Source: a virus. Taken from it: a DNA stretch of 29,018 nt. The DNA is taken from IMG/VR virus record IMGVR_UViG_3300027971_000172, positions 1 through 29,018 of that record. The stretch is one strand, 5' to 3'. The notes beneath the pieces are model-generated. The model did not search any database. It saw only the letters and a program-made list of their open reading frames with translations, and was not told where the DNA came from. Position numbers and translations under genes: made by a program. How positions within the stretch are numbered: the first letter of the stretch is position 1; every line of letters begins with the position of its first letter. Below, piece by piece: positions 5,451-11,819 of the stretch.

Positions 5451-5478
5451 CACCGCCACGGGGTGAACCGTGACGGTG
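5451..5478. repeat. Hairpin with 11-position stem
   Basis: CACCGCCACGG and CCGTGACGGTG pair with a single C-A mismatch around a six-base loop. Same arrangement relative to the palindrome as the hairpins at 2066 and 3327. No T-run follows. Confidence 0.65.
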
Positions 5479-5498
5479 TTGAGATTGATTATCGGATA

Positions 5499-5721
5499 CC
5501 TAGCGCTATTGGGGTGCCATACCCGCGCTAGGCATACGTGCCTAGTGTCCGTCTCTGCCTAGCGGGCGGGATGCACGCGCCATACAGAGTCCAAGGTAAG
5601 TGAGCTACCCGCCTCCGCTATCCGGGCGGCCGCCATCGCGGCCGATCCGATACGGGCGACCTAATCGCACTAGGCCGCGGGAATACTTCCCCTATCTTGC
5701 CGACGATTACCCGACCTAGCG
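5499..5721. repeat. Six CCTAGYG sites on both strands
   Basis: CCTAGCG at 5499-5505, 5558-5564 and 5715-5721 and CCTAGTG at 5541-5547 on the plus strand; CCTAGCG at 5526-5532 and CCTAGTG at 5668-5674 on the minus strand. Sites two and three form an 18-base near-palindrome around TACG, and sites one and two form an inverted pair. The CTAG core is otherwise sparse in the window. Likely binding sites of one protein. Confidence 0.65.
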
Positions 5722-5879
5722 CCGCCGCCCGTGCGCTGACTCGTCACCGGTGCCGGATCGCGTGATCAACGGCCGCGCCGCGGATCGCGGCGGTGTGACT
5801 ATCCGGGCGGATATGTGGCCCGAATTCCTAACCTGCCATGCATACTCCCAGCCAAGAGAGCATGCCTTGTTACCAAGTT

Positions 5880-5907
5880 GTGAACGATTGGTGAACGATT
5901 GGTGAAG
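5880..5907. repeat. 11-bp tandem repeat (iteron-like)
   Basis: GTGAACGATTG occurs twice in tandem, followed by GTGAAG, a partial third unit. The 11-base period equals about one helical turn, as for initiator or repressor iterons. An eight-base T-run lies just beyond. Confidence 0.75.
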
Positions 5908-5994
5908 CTTTTTTTCGGCGGTCCTAGAACTACACAGGTGCGCGCATATATCACATCGTCGCCCGCGGCGCTCTCACCTATAATCCCGCCCGCA

Positions 5995-6028
5995 TTACAG
6001 TGACACTAGTGATATTGGCTCACTGTAA
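5995..6028. repeat. 9-bp inverted repeat, operator-like
   Basis: TTACAGTGA and TCACTGTAA are perfect complements separated by 16 bases that contain the smaller palindrome CACTAGTG (6004-6011). Arms and spacing fit a dimeric or tetrameric repressor operator. Confidence 0.65.
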
Positions 6029-6110
6029 CCCACTATAAATACGCATAAAGGTGATTATTGGGGCTGGTGGAACGGCGGGTGGCCTAACACGAGGGGGCCA
6101 GAAAAAGGAA

Positions 6111-6121
6111 GTGGTCCGAAG
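6111..6121. repeat. GTGGTCCGAAG copy, distal
   Basis: Identical to the copy at 6571-6581; lies downstream of the terminator of the leftward gene, so it is not part of that gene. Confidence 0.55.
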
Positions 6122-6186
6122 CCCTCTAACTCTTAAGTGACACAGATCGCTGCAATGACATAAAGTCACGCAGAAAATGTATGTTT

Positions 6187-6212
6187 AAAAGAAAACCCTC
6201 AAGCTAGAGGGT
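6187..6212 (-). terminator. Intrinsic terminator after leftward gene 6222-6509
   Basis: Minus-strand stem ACCCTC/GAGGGT with a six-base loop followed directly by TTTTCTTTT. Ten bases after the stop codon of the leftward gene. Confidence 0.82.
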
Positions 6213-6221
6213 GAGGGTTAA

Positions 6222-6509
6222 TCAGAGCATTTTGCGGAGCTTCCGACGCTCAGCTTGGAGCTGAACGGAAGCTTGGCGCAGCCGCTCTTCGGTCCTTACC
6301 GCGATGCGCGTGTAAGGAAGGCGGCCGATCTCTGACCTGATCGGAGCGGCGGCGGCCGACAGCTTCTCGAGCGCGGCCGTCAACTGCTTCGTCCGGAGAT
6401 CGTTCTGACGCTTTGTCGAGCGGCGATGAAAACGACGCAATTCGGCCGCCTCGGAACAGGCCGTCGCGGCCGCTTCAATGAGGCTGTCGTAAAGTGGTCC
6501 GGAGGCCAT
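6222..6509 (-). CDS. Leftward coiled-coil protein, 95 aa, possible leaderless gene
   Basis: The frame is open further up to 6608, but I place the start at the ATG at 6509, because a -10-like TATGCT lies six bases before it and no ribosome site is present, as expected for a leaderless transcript. The protein is almost entirely helical and basic: LIEAAATACSEAAELRRFHRR, then RTKQLTAALEKLSAAAAPI and, at the end, RLRQASVQLQAERRKLRKML. Heptad-like spacing suggests a coiled coil. An intrinsic terminator follows directly (6187-6212), so this is a monocistronic unit. Copies of the TGGTCCGAAG repeat lie upstream and within its first codons, so autoregulation or a DNA-packaging role (small-terminase-like) are possible, both inference. 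Confidence 0.65.
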   Translation of the reverse strand: MASGPLYDSLIEAAATACSEAAELRRFHRRSTKRQNDLRTKQLTAALEKLSAAAAPIRSEIGRLPYTRIAVRTEERLRQASVQLQAERRKLRKML

Positions 6510-6581
6510 TTCAGAAGCATACTCAGGAGTCAGCCGGAACTGGTCCGAAGGCCCCGATTTCGGAGGGCAAGTGGTCCGAAG
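6494..6581. repeat. Three TGGTCCGRAG sites around leftward gene start
   Basis: TGGTCCGGAG at 6495-6504, TGGTCCGAAG at 6541-6550 and at 6572-6581. The first overlaps codons 2-5 of the leftward gene; the others lie about 32 and 63 bases upstream of its ATG, on either side of where a promoter -35 would be. Confidence 0.6.
6515..6520 (-). promoter_or_regulatory. -10-like hexamer of leftward gene
   Basis: Minus-strand TATGCT ends six bases before the ATG at 6509, matching the TANNNT pattern of leaderless actinobacterial promoters. The -35 region is occupied by a TGGTCCGAAG repeat. Confidence 0.5.
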
Positions 6582-6621
6582 GTACCCAAAACGGACCCAA
6601 TAAAACAAAGGCTTCTCAGCA

Positions 6622-6660
6622 CCTTCCCCCAGCTCCCCCTATAGGGGGGAGTGGGGAAGG
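6622..6660. repeat. Large nested hairpin in divergent gap
   Basis: Outer arms CCTTCCCC (6622-6629) and GGGGAAGG (6653-6660) enclose an inner stem CTCCCCC/GGGGGAG around TATA. It lies between the leftward gene and the portal; on the minus strand a T-rich stretch begins about eleven bases beyond it. A direct repeat AGCGGACGCC follows at 6702-6711 and 6747-6756. Could be a bidirectional transcription barrier or part of a packaging site. Confidence 0.6.
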
Positions 6661-6757
6661 CGAGAGCCGGGCGCGAAAACGAAAATTTCAAGCTTGTTGA
6701 GAGCGGACGCCAAAGAGGAGAAAAGCGGCCGCAGAATCGTCCCGATAGCGGACGCCG

Positions 6758-6778
6758 TGACACACCTCGCGGCATCAT
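6758..6778 (+). promoter_or_regulatory. Weak late-promoter motif before portal
   Basis: TGACAC, nine bases, CATCAT; the hexamer ends nine bases before the portal ATG. First base of the -10-like box deviates. Portal has no clear ribosome site, so a leaderless or nearly leaderless transcript is possible. Confidence 0.4.
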
Positions 6779-6787
6779 TAAGAACTG

Positions 6788-8905
6788 ATGGCTAGCCGAC
6801 TCTCAAACTTCACCCGCGCCGTCGCGGGGGAGAAAGCTCTCCCCGCTCCTCCACCAGCAGACCTGTACGGTGCGGCTGGCCTCCCGATCGGCGGCCCAGC
6901 AGTCCCGCTTACTTCGCGTCTCAGTCAACGCGAAGCCCGGCGCCACATGGCGGCTTACGGCGGCGCGCAAGCAATCGACACTCTGAACAATTGTGTCAAC
7001 ACTTATCTTGATGCGCTGACTCTTGCAGAGTGGGAGCTTAAGAAGGACGGAGTGACTTACGTTCCGCATTTGCCTAAGGAGGCGCCGCCGGAAATTCTTG
7101 AGGCGCCACAGGATCTCGTCGAGTTGATTGAGCGGCCGAACCCTTGGCAGAACTGGGATAACTTCTTGGGCCTCGCTGTCACCGACTACTTGATTCTTGG
7201 AAACTTCTACTGGCTTAAGTTCCGAACGACACAGGGCAGCGATAAGCCACTGGCGTTGTACAGGCTGAACCCGGCCGACGTGACTGTCTTGCCGGGCAAG
7301 ACAGAGTTGATTGCTGGCTACGAGTACAAGATCCCCGGTCATGGTGAGCCTGTGCATTTTCCGGCGGACATGGTGATTCATGGCATGCGCCCGAATCCGC
7401 ACAACCCTTACTTTGGTTTGGGCATCGTCGCTGCTGGCGCTCGGATGCTCGATACTGAGATCGCGTTGACTGAGACTCAGGCTCAGTTCTTTGAGCAGGG
7501 TGCGAAGCTGTCGGGCGTGTTGCAGACTGACCGTCGCGTTCCGGACCCAGTGTTTAAGAAGATCACGATGCAGTTCCGCAATTTGTATTCCGGCAGCCAG
7601 AACGCTTACAAGGTTGCCGTGTTGGAGCAGGGCCTCCAGTTCAAGAGCATTCAGCCGACGGCGGCCGAGAGCGAGTTTGTTGCGTTGAGCAACCTTTCGT
7701 TTGAGCGGCAGTGTCGTCTGTTCAGGATTCCGCCGGAGTTGTTGCAGGGGTCAAACAATGGGCGACCGGGGATCATGCAGGAGGCTAAGCGTCAGTTCAC
7801 GAGTGACACGATGGCTCCGCTGATCAAGCGGTTGAACGCGATCATCTCGCATGAGCTGACTCAGCCGGGCTGGGGCTTTGACTTTTTCATGGACTACAAG
7901 TATGTGATGCCGCGTGAGGATCAGCTCAAGCTGGTCGCTGGCATTGCCACCTTGCCGGGCATCCGCATTAACGAGATCCGTCAGGAGGCTGGGCTTGAGC
8001 CGTTGCCGAAGAACGAGCTTGGTGATGACGGCAAGCCGATCGGCGACATGATCATCAACTTGCCAATGCCGTCAACTGAGAATCCCGGCGGCGTCGCGGA
8101 CCAGCCGTTGCCAAACGAGGCCGGGCGCCCACCGAAGATGGAGAACACTTTGGCGTTCGCGACTCGCGGGTCGGGCAGTAACCCGAAGCCAAATGGGTTT
8201 GGTGCGCCAGCGGGCGAGGCGGCCGCAAAGACTGGCAAGGGATTGCTTGAGACGATCGAGCTGCTCGAGGAGGCCCTTGGGGTCACTGACGCTAAGGCCG
8301 TCGGTGGGCATGTACCACCGCAGGGTGTGCGCTCTAACGCAAAGCGCGGTCTTGAGATGTACGCCAACGGCGAGGCCGGTGACGGACTGGAGGGAGCAAC
8401 GGTCTCTCGCGCTCGCAGGATCGCTGCCGGGTCAGCCTTGACCGACGCGCATGTGATGCGGATGCACTCGTTTTTTGAGCGGCACGACAAGACTCGGCCC
8501 GCTGACGGCGGCCGTGGCGAGTCACCGTGGCGGACAGCTTGGATGTTGTGGGGCGGCGACGCCGGACGCAGATGGGCCGGGTCAGTAGCCAAGCAGATTC
8601 AAGGTGAGGGCAAAGCTGCCACTGACGGCTTCGCAGAAGCACAGCAGGCCCTCTACGAGACGATTTGCGTCGAAGGGAAGGGCTTGGGTAAGGTTGACCG
8701 GGAAACTCTCGTAGCGAGCGTTTTGGCGTTGGGCGGTCTCGCTCAGGGCGTCAAGGAAGTTGCAGCTCGTGAACTGAGTGAGGGTGTGCGCCGGGGCTAC
8801 AGCATCGAGCAGCTTTGGGAGGGTTACGTCGCCGAGGGCTTTGCCGGGGTGCAGCAAGTGGTTTCCGGCTGGTACGGACGCGATGATGCGTCCCATGACG
8901 GCTGA
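6788..8905 (+). CDS. Portal protein with C-terminal extension, 705 aa
   Basis: HK97-type portal, forming the dodecameric ring at one capsid vertex through which DNA passes. Residues about 35-420 carry the portal fold: an N-terminal helix with VNTYLDALTLAEWEL, then LIERPNPWQNWDNFL, DYLILGNFYWLK, a YRLNPADVTVLPG block, VIHGMRPNPHNPYFGLG, and the clip/stem region with FRIPPELLQGSNNGRPG. After a proline-rich linker, residues about 506-602 form a second domain with GVRSNAKRGLEMYANG, ATVSRARRIAAGSALT, FFERHDKTRP and AWMLWGGDAGRRWA. I know this type of domain as a recurrent module in phage structural proteins; its role is unknown to me. The last ~100 residues are helical and unrecognised. Portals are usually 400-550 residues, so this one is long. 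In-frame stop TAA at 6779 limits the start; no good ribosome site is seen. Confidence 0.92.
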   Translation: MASRLSNFTRAVAGEKALPAPPPADLYGAAGLPIGGPAVPLTSRLSQREARRHMAAYGGAQAIDTLNNCVNTYLDALTLAEWELKKDGVTYVPHLPKEAPPEILEAPQDLVELIERPNPWQNWDNFLGLAVTDYLILGNFYWLKFRTTQGSDKPLALYRLNPADVTVLPGKTELIAGYEYKIPGHGEPVHFPADMVIHGMRPNPHNPYFGLGIVAAGARMLDTEIALTETQAQFFEQGAKLSGVLQTDRRVPDPVFKKITMQFRNLYSGSQNAYKVAVLEQGLQFKSIQPTAAESEFVALSNLSFERQCRLFRIPPELLQGSNNGRPGIMQEAKRQFTSDTMAPLIKRLNAIISHELTQPGWGFDFFMDYKYVMPREDQLKLVAGIATLPGIRINEIRQEAGLEPLPKNELGDDGKPIGDMIINLPMPSTENPGGVADQPLPNEAGRPPKMENTLAFATRGSGSNPKPNGFGAPAGEAAAKTGKGLLETIELLEEALGVTDAKAVGGHVPPQGVRSNAKRGLEMYANGEAGDGLEGATVSRARRIAAGSALTDAHVMRMHSFFERHDKTRPADGGRGESPWRTAWMLWGGDAGRRWAGSVAKQIQGEGKAATDGFAEAQQALYETICVEGKGLGKVDRETLVASVLALGGLAQGVKEVAARELSEGVRRGYSIEQLWEGYVAEGFAGVQQVVSGWYGRDDASHDG

Positions 8906-9140
8906 AGAGTTCGACGAGGTCTACGACACGATCCTTGACGCGATGGACGCGGACGGGCGCTTGATGACGTTGATGATCCCCGGACCTAACGGCGTTCATG
9001 TAGTGCAGTCACGAATTCCGTTGACGGCTTTGCAGTACGCCTACGATCCCGATCAGCGCGGCCGTGAGGAGTTCCATTGCCAAGCGATGGTCGCAACGTG
9101 TCGCGAGTTTGGGTTGCCGACCGGGGCCGAGGATGCCTAG
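8883..9140 (+). CDS. Hypothetical protein, 85 aa
   Basis: Overlaps the end of the portal gene by 23 bases. Three in-frame ATGs (8883, 8886, 8895) are possible and none has a clear ribosome site, so translation probably couples to the portal. The protein has an acidic helix (MTAEEFDEVYDTILDAMDAD), a strand pair around LMTLMIPGPNGVHVVQS and a C-terminal helix with two cysteines. No family recognised. It sits in the usual place of small head genes between portal and protease. Confidence 0.7.
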   Translation: MMRPMTAEEFDEVYDTILDAMDADGRLMTLMIPGPNGVHVVQSRIPLTALQYAYDPDQRGREEFHCQAMVATCREFGLPTGAEDA

Positions 9141-9483
9141 TCCAGTTGAACCAGACGCGCACGACGTTCTGTACGCAATCTCGGTCCTTGACGCTCAGAC
9201 TGATTTGGTGATGGACAAGATGTGTCCTTGTTGTCGGGCGCACCCGGTGATGAAGTTCACCGAGGAGGACGTTGAGACCGAGGAGCTTGTCACGACGGAG
9301 GCTTGCATCGCGTGTGACGCGATTCATTTGTGGCCTCGACTGGAGTGGGAGGATCTTGATGACGCTTGCGCTCAGTGCGAACGGTGCGGCAATTGCATGA
9401 CACATGATTGCGGCGGCTGCCCGACTCGTGAGGAATTGTTGGAGATGGGTTACACCGAGGAGGAGATAGATGCGACCGATTAG
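9133..9483 (+). CDS. Cysteine-rich zinc-binding-like protein, 116 aa
   Basis: The start at 9133 overlaps the upstream stop by eight bases, with GGGG six bases ahead. Eleven cysteines are arranged as CPCC (residues 31-34), CIAC (58-61), CAQCERCGNC (79-88) and CGGC (93-96), with His65 and His91 nearby. This strongly suggests two structural zinc sites of the ribbon or treble-clef kind. The C-terminal EELLEMGYTEEEID is an acidic helix. I recognise no named family; such proteins could bind DNA, RNA or a partner protein. A position next to the portal suggests a virion or packaging accessory role (inference). Confidence 0.75.
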   Translation: MPSPVEPDAHDVLYAISVLDAQTDLVMDKMCPCCRAHPVMKFTEEDVETEELVTTEACIACDAIHLWPRLEWEDLDDACAQCERCGNCMTHDCGGCPTREELLEMGYTEEEIDATD

Positions 9484-9613
9484 TCAAGCTCTTGTTGCCG
9501 TCGGGTTGACGGCCGCGATCACTGGCCTTAACGCGCTCGCCTATACCGCATCTGGTATAGCGTTGGTGCTTGAGATGACGCTTGTTTGGGCGTCGACGCG
9601 GGATTTTGAGTAG
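9470..9613 (+). CDS. Small membrane protein, 47 aa
   Basis: Short gene with a strong AGGAGGAG site five bases or less before the ATG and a 14-base overlap with the upstream gene. The sequence starts MRPISQALVAVGLTAAITGL and continues with ALAYTASGIALVLEMTLVW, giving two hydrophobic segments, about residues 5-22 and 26-40, joined by a very short turn, or one long kinked helix. The basic N-terminus and DFE C-terminus put the ends on the cytoplasmic side if it is a hairpin. Function unknown; a role in injection or membrane contact is guesswork. Confidence 0.68.
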   Translation: MRPISQALVAVGLTAAITGLNALAYTASGIALVLEMTLVWASTRDFE

Positions 9614-9614
9614 C

Positions 9615-9635
9615 TGTCACAGGGCTGCCTATTCT
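9615..9635 (+). promoter_or_regulatory. Late-promoter motif before gene 9643
   Basis: TGTCAC, nine bases, TATTCT, then seven bases to ATG. No ribosome site. A TTGAGT 17 bases before the hexamer could serve as ordinary -35 here, but the other members lack one. Confidence 0.65.
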
Positions 9636-9642
9636 TTTTCTC

Positions 9643-9984
9643 ATGCCTACTCCAGATTTCATGCGCGGCGGCGAAGTTGGAAGCAACGCCAAGATCACAC
9701 AGAATCCTTACGCTGGCGAGATCACTAGCTCAGCAAGCATTGGCGACAAGGGTGTTCAAGTTGCTCTCGCAGCTAACCCAGTAACTCAGGGTCCAGTGCC
9801 TTCAAGCGTTGATACCACCAACGGTGCGCGCACTGAGATTCGCGGCGTTCCGCCGAAGTTTACGTTGACGCCTCCGTCCTCAGTTGATACTTCCGGTGGC
9901 ATGGACAACACGATGGTTCCGGGCGGCATCTACCCGGCAACTATGCGTCCGCCGTCATCGGTAGACACTTCGCGGAACCGCTGA
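9643..9984 (+). CDS. Repeat-containing virion-associated protein candidate, 113 aa
   Basis: Preceded by a promoter-like TGTCAC-N9-TATTCT with the ATG seven bases after it and no ribosome site, so a leaderless start is likely. The protein is low in charge and probably extended: it carries PSSVDT three times (about residues 53, 82 and 104) each followed by a polar turn, and PPKFTLTPP and GGIYPATMRPP between. No family recognised. It opens a transcription unit with two fibre-like genes, so a decoration or linker protein is plausible (inference). Confidence 0.7.
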   Translation: MPTPDFMRGGEVGSNAKITQNPYAGEITSSASIGDKGVQVALAANPVTQGPVPSSVDTTNGARTEIRGVPPKFTLTPPSSVDTSGGMDNTMVPGGIYPATMRPPSSVDTSRNR

Positions 9985-9985
9985 T

Positions 9986-10351
9986 GTGCTTCAGCCCGCT
10001 CACTACAACTTTGTAGTCAAGCAGGGCGCCACTTGGCGCAACGTCTTTACGCTGTATCAAGGTGACACGTCTGGCGCGGTCGTCAACCTCACCGGCTACA
10101 CCGCAAAGCTTGAGGTCAAGGATGTTGGCGCGAGCCTTTACGCCACGCCTTCAACAACGAAGCTGCTGACTCTCACTGAGAGCAGCGGCATCACTCTTGG
10201 TGGGACGGCTGGCACGATCACTGTACTGCAGTCAGCAACCCAGACTGCGGCTTACCCTTGGGCTAGCGGCGAGTACCGGCTGACCCTCACGGCTCCCGGC
10301 GGCGACACCAACGTCTACCTTTACGGTGACGTCACAGTTGAGAGGTTCTGA
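9986..10351 (+). CDS. Ig-like/BppU-like virion protein, 121 aa
   Basis: Starts at GTG one base after the previous stop. The sequence YNFVVKQGATWRNVFTLY, GYTAKLEVKD, LTLTESSGITLGG, YPWASGEYRLTLTAP and YLYGDVTVERF is typical of a small beta-sandwich domain found at the N-terminus of phage baseplate/upper fibre proteins (BppU-like) and as separate proteins beside head or tail fibres. About 100-130 residues is the normal size. It ends TGATG into the next gene, so the two are co-translated and probably form one complex. Confidence 0.78.
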   Translation: MLQPAHYNFVVKQGATWRNVFTLYQGDTSGAVVNLTGYTAKLEVKDVGASLYATPSTTKLLTLTESSGITLGGTAGTITVLQSATQTAAYPWASGEYRLTLTAPGGDTNVYLYGDVTVERF

Positions 10352-11793
10352 TGCCGACTCAAGTGCAGGCGATCACGGTCAGCGACGGCAACATTGCACT
10401 GACGCAGACTAATTCGACGGTCAACGTCGTTGAGTCGTTGACGGGCGCTCAGGGTGCGACGGGTCCTACTGGAGCTACTGGAGCTACTGGAGCTACAGGT
10501 GCAGCAGGACCAACCGGCGCGACTGGCCCGACGGGTGCTACTGGAGTTGTTGCAGCGACCGCCCCGGCGACCTATAACTCTGGCACTCAAACGGTTGGAG
10601 TGACTGTCGGCACAACGTCTAACACTTTGGCCGCCGGTGATGACAGTCGAATTACGGGCGCTGCCCAAAAGGCCAACAACCTCAGTGACCTTGCTAGCGC
10701 AGCTACGGCTCGAACTAACCTTGGCCTTGCCCCGACTTCGGCAACGGCACTCAGCACAACTAACACAGTTGTTGACAAGGCCGCGCTAACTCCCGCCTAT
10801 GTGGCGCCGCATAACGTAGGTGAGTGGAATGGGCTGCATAGACAGGTGCAGTCTCCCCTTGAGTCAAGCCCGTCTCACGCGGGGATCTCGACGCTGCCAT
10901 CTGTTCTAGCAACTGCGACTATTGCCGGAGCTGTCAGTGCCGGTACAGGGACGCCCACCGGTCGTCTGACTGCTACATGGGTTTACGTTCCGGCAGCAAT
11001 CAGTGTTCAGCATGTTCGCTTTGCGTACTCAACAAGACTGCCTACTGACATTGTCGATGTGCGAGTGGGCATCTGGAACAGCTCACAAACTAATCTTGCT
11101 ACTTCTTTAAACCTTGTAAACGCAACAAGCTCAGGGAACGGCAGCAACGTACCTGCATCAGACAACAGCCGTTTTCAGACAATCTCGGGCGTTACTGTGC
11201 AAAGCACACAGGGCGCTCCAAGCTCAACGCTTAACATTGTCTGCACGTCAGGTCGTCCGGTAGTCAACATGGCCGTGACAACAGCAATTACAGGACTGGC
11301 AGCTAACGTCACGATTACTAACGTCGTCCCTCTCGGAGGCGTTACCAATGGCTACACCTTGACTTTGAGCGCCGCCACAACTGTCGCCCTAAGTGCAGGC
11401 ACTGCGATCACGTTTTCACCAAACAACATTATTGAAACGCGGCGGCAAACCGGAAACTTTAACGTCATAAGCGGATCGACGCTACTTGCCAGCCCTTACG
11501 CAGCGTTCAGCAGCCCAGTAGCGTTGTCCGCTGGCTGGTACTTAGCTGGAGTGTGGGCGGGCGGCGCAGCTTCTTCGGCTACGCCTACAATGGTTTCTTC
11601 TGTGCTAATGACTGCTTTTGCTGGAATACCGATGGTTGATCAAGCTGGCCCAACCTCTGCACCCGGCTTAAACAACTTCAAAGTTGGTTCACTGTATGTG
11701 GACAACGTCGCTCTTACAGGAGGTTTGCTCCCGACGATTGGAGCCAGCCCTGCAACAAGCGCAGGCACCCTGTACCTAGACTTGATGAGCTAA
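10351..11793 (+). CDS. Collagen-like fibre protein, 480 aa
   Basis: An N-terminal strand region (about residues 1-30) precedes a collagen-like stretch of GAT/GPT/GAA triplets (about 33-68), expected to form a trimeric triple helix. It is followed by AAQKANNLSDLASAATARTNLGL, a well-known phage fibre shaft motif, and by a beta-rich C-terminal half. Residues about 289-357 contain GLAANVTITNVVPLGG with LTLSAATTVALSAGTAI, resembling the small beta modules in two tail proteins of this window. A receptor-binding head or tail fibre is likely; its location upstream of the protease and capsid genes suggests a head fibre (inference). Ribosome site GAGAGG five bases before ATG. Confidence 0.82.
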   Translation: MPTQVQAITVSDGNIALTQTNSTVNVVESLTGAQGATGPTGATGATGATGAAGPTGATGPTGATGVVAATAPATYNSGTQTVGVTVGTTSNTLAAGDDSRITGAAQKANNLSDLASAATARTNLGLAPTSATALSTTNTVVDKAALTPAYVAPHNVGEWNGLHRQVQSPLESSPSHAGISTLPSVLATATIAGAVSAGTGTPTGRLTATWVYVPAAISVQHVRFAYSTRLPTDIVDVRVGIWNSSQTNLATSLNLVNATSSGNGSNVPASDNSRFQTISGVTVQSTQGAPSSTLNIVCTSGRPVVNMAVTTAITGLAANVTITNVVPLGGVTNGYTLTLSAATTVALSAGTAITFSPNNIIETRRQTGNFNVISGSTLLASPYAAFSSPVALSAGWYLAGVWAGGAASSATPTMVSSVLMTAFAGIPMVDQAGPTSAPGLNNFKVGSLYVDNVALTGGLLPTIGASPATSAGTLYLDLMS

Positions 11794-11813
11794 GTCAAAC
11801 GAATCCTCATACT
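11793..11813 (+). promoter_or_regulatory. Weak late-promoter motif before protease gene
   Basis: AGTCAA, nine bases, CATACT, then six bases to ATG. Geometry fits the series although both boxes deviate by one or two bases; an overlapping TACTAA is an alternative -10. No ribosome site. Confidence 0.4.
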
Positions 11814-11819
11814 AATTAC

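Larger units (their letters stand above)
5410..6221. other. Non-coding control region, about 0.8 kb
   Basis: No coding frame of convincing length or quality on either strand. It contains, from left: a palindrome and hairpin (5438-5478), six CCTAGYG sites (5499-5721), a 12-base direct repeat CTATCCGGGCGG at 5618-5629 and 5799-5810, an 11-bp tandem repeat (5880-5907), a TATAAT on the plus strand (5979-5984) without a good -35, a 9-bp inverted repeat (5995-6028), a TGGTCCGAAG copy (6112-6121) and a leftward terminator (6187-6212). Such density of repeats suggests an origin of replication and/or the main regulatory switch region (inference). Confidence 0.7.

Noticed and set aside
5410-6221. CRISPR array in the repeat-rich region
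   Set aside because: Repeats are short (7-12 bases), irregularly spaced and on both strands, without spacers of uniform length.
6426-6700. Plus-strand frames of about 70 codons before the portal
   Set aside because: They cross the nested hairpin and the repeats, have no ribosome site and unnatural composition; the minus frame here has a terminator and a coherent helix pattern.
6711-6787. AAAGAGGAG as the portal ribosome binding site
   Set aside because: It is about 70 bases from the portal ATG and no start codon lies at a useful distance behind it; a GTG at 6757 gives only about a dozen codons.
9607-9635. Ordinary sigma-70 promoter (TTGAGT-N17-TATTCT) as the general late promoter
   Set aside because: Only this site has a usable -35 at 17 bases; the other late starts do not, whereas the TGWCRN box at nine bases recurs.
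10321-10668. Minus-strand frame opposite the collagen-like stretch
   Set aside because: It mirrors the triplet repeat of the fibre gene; composition is Ser/Arg-rich and there is no ribosome site.
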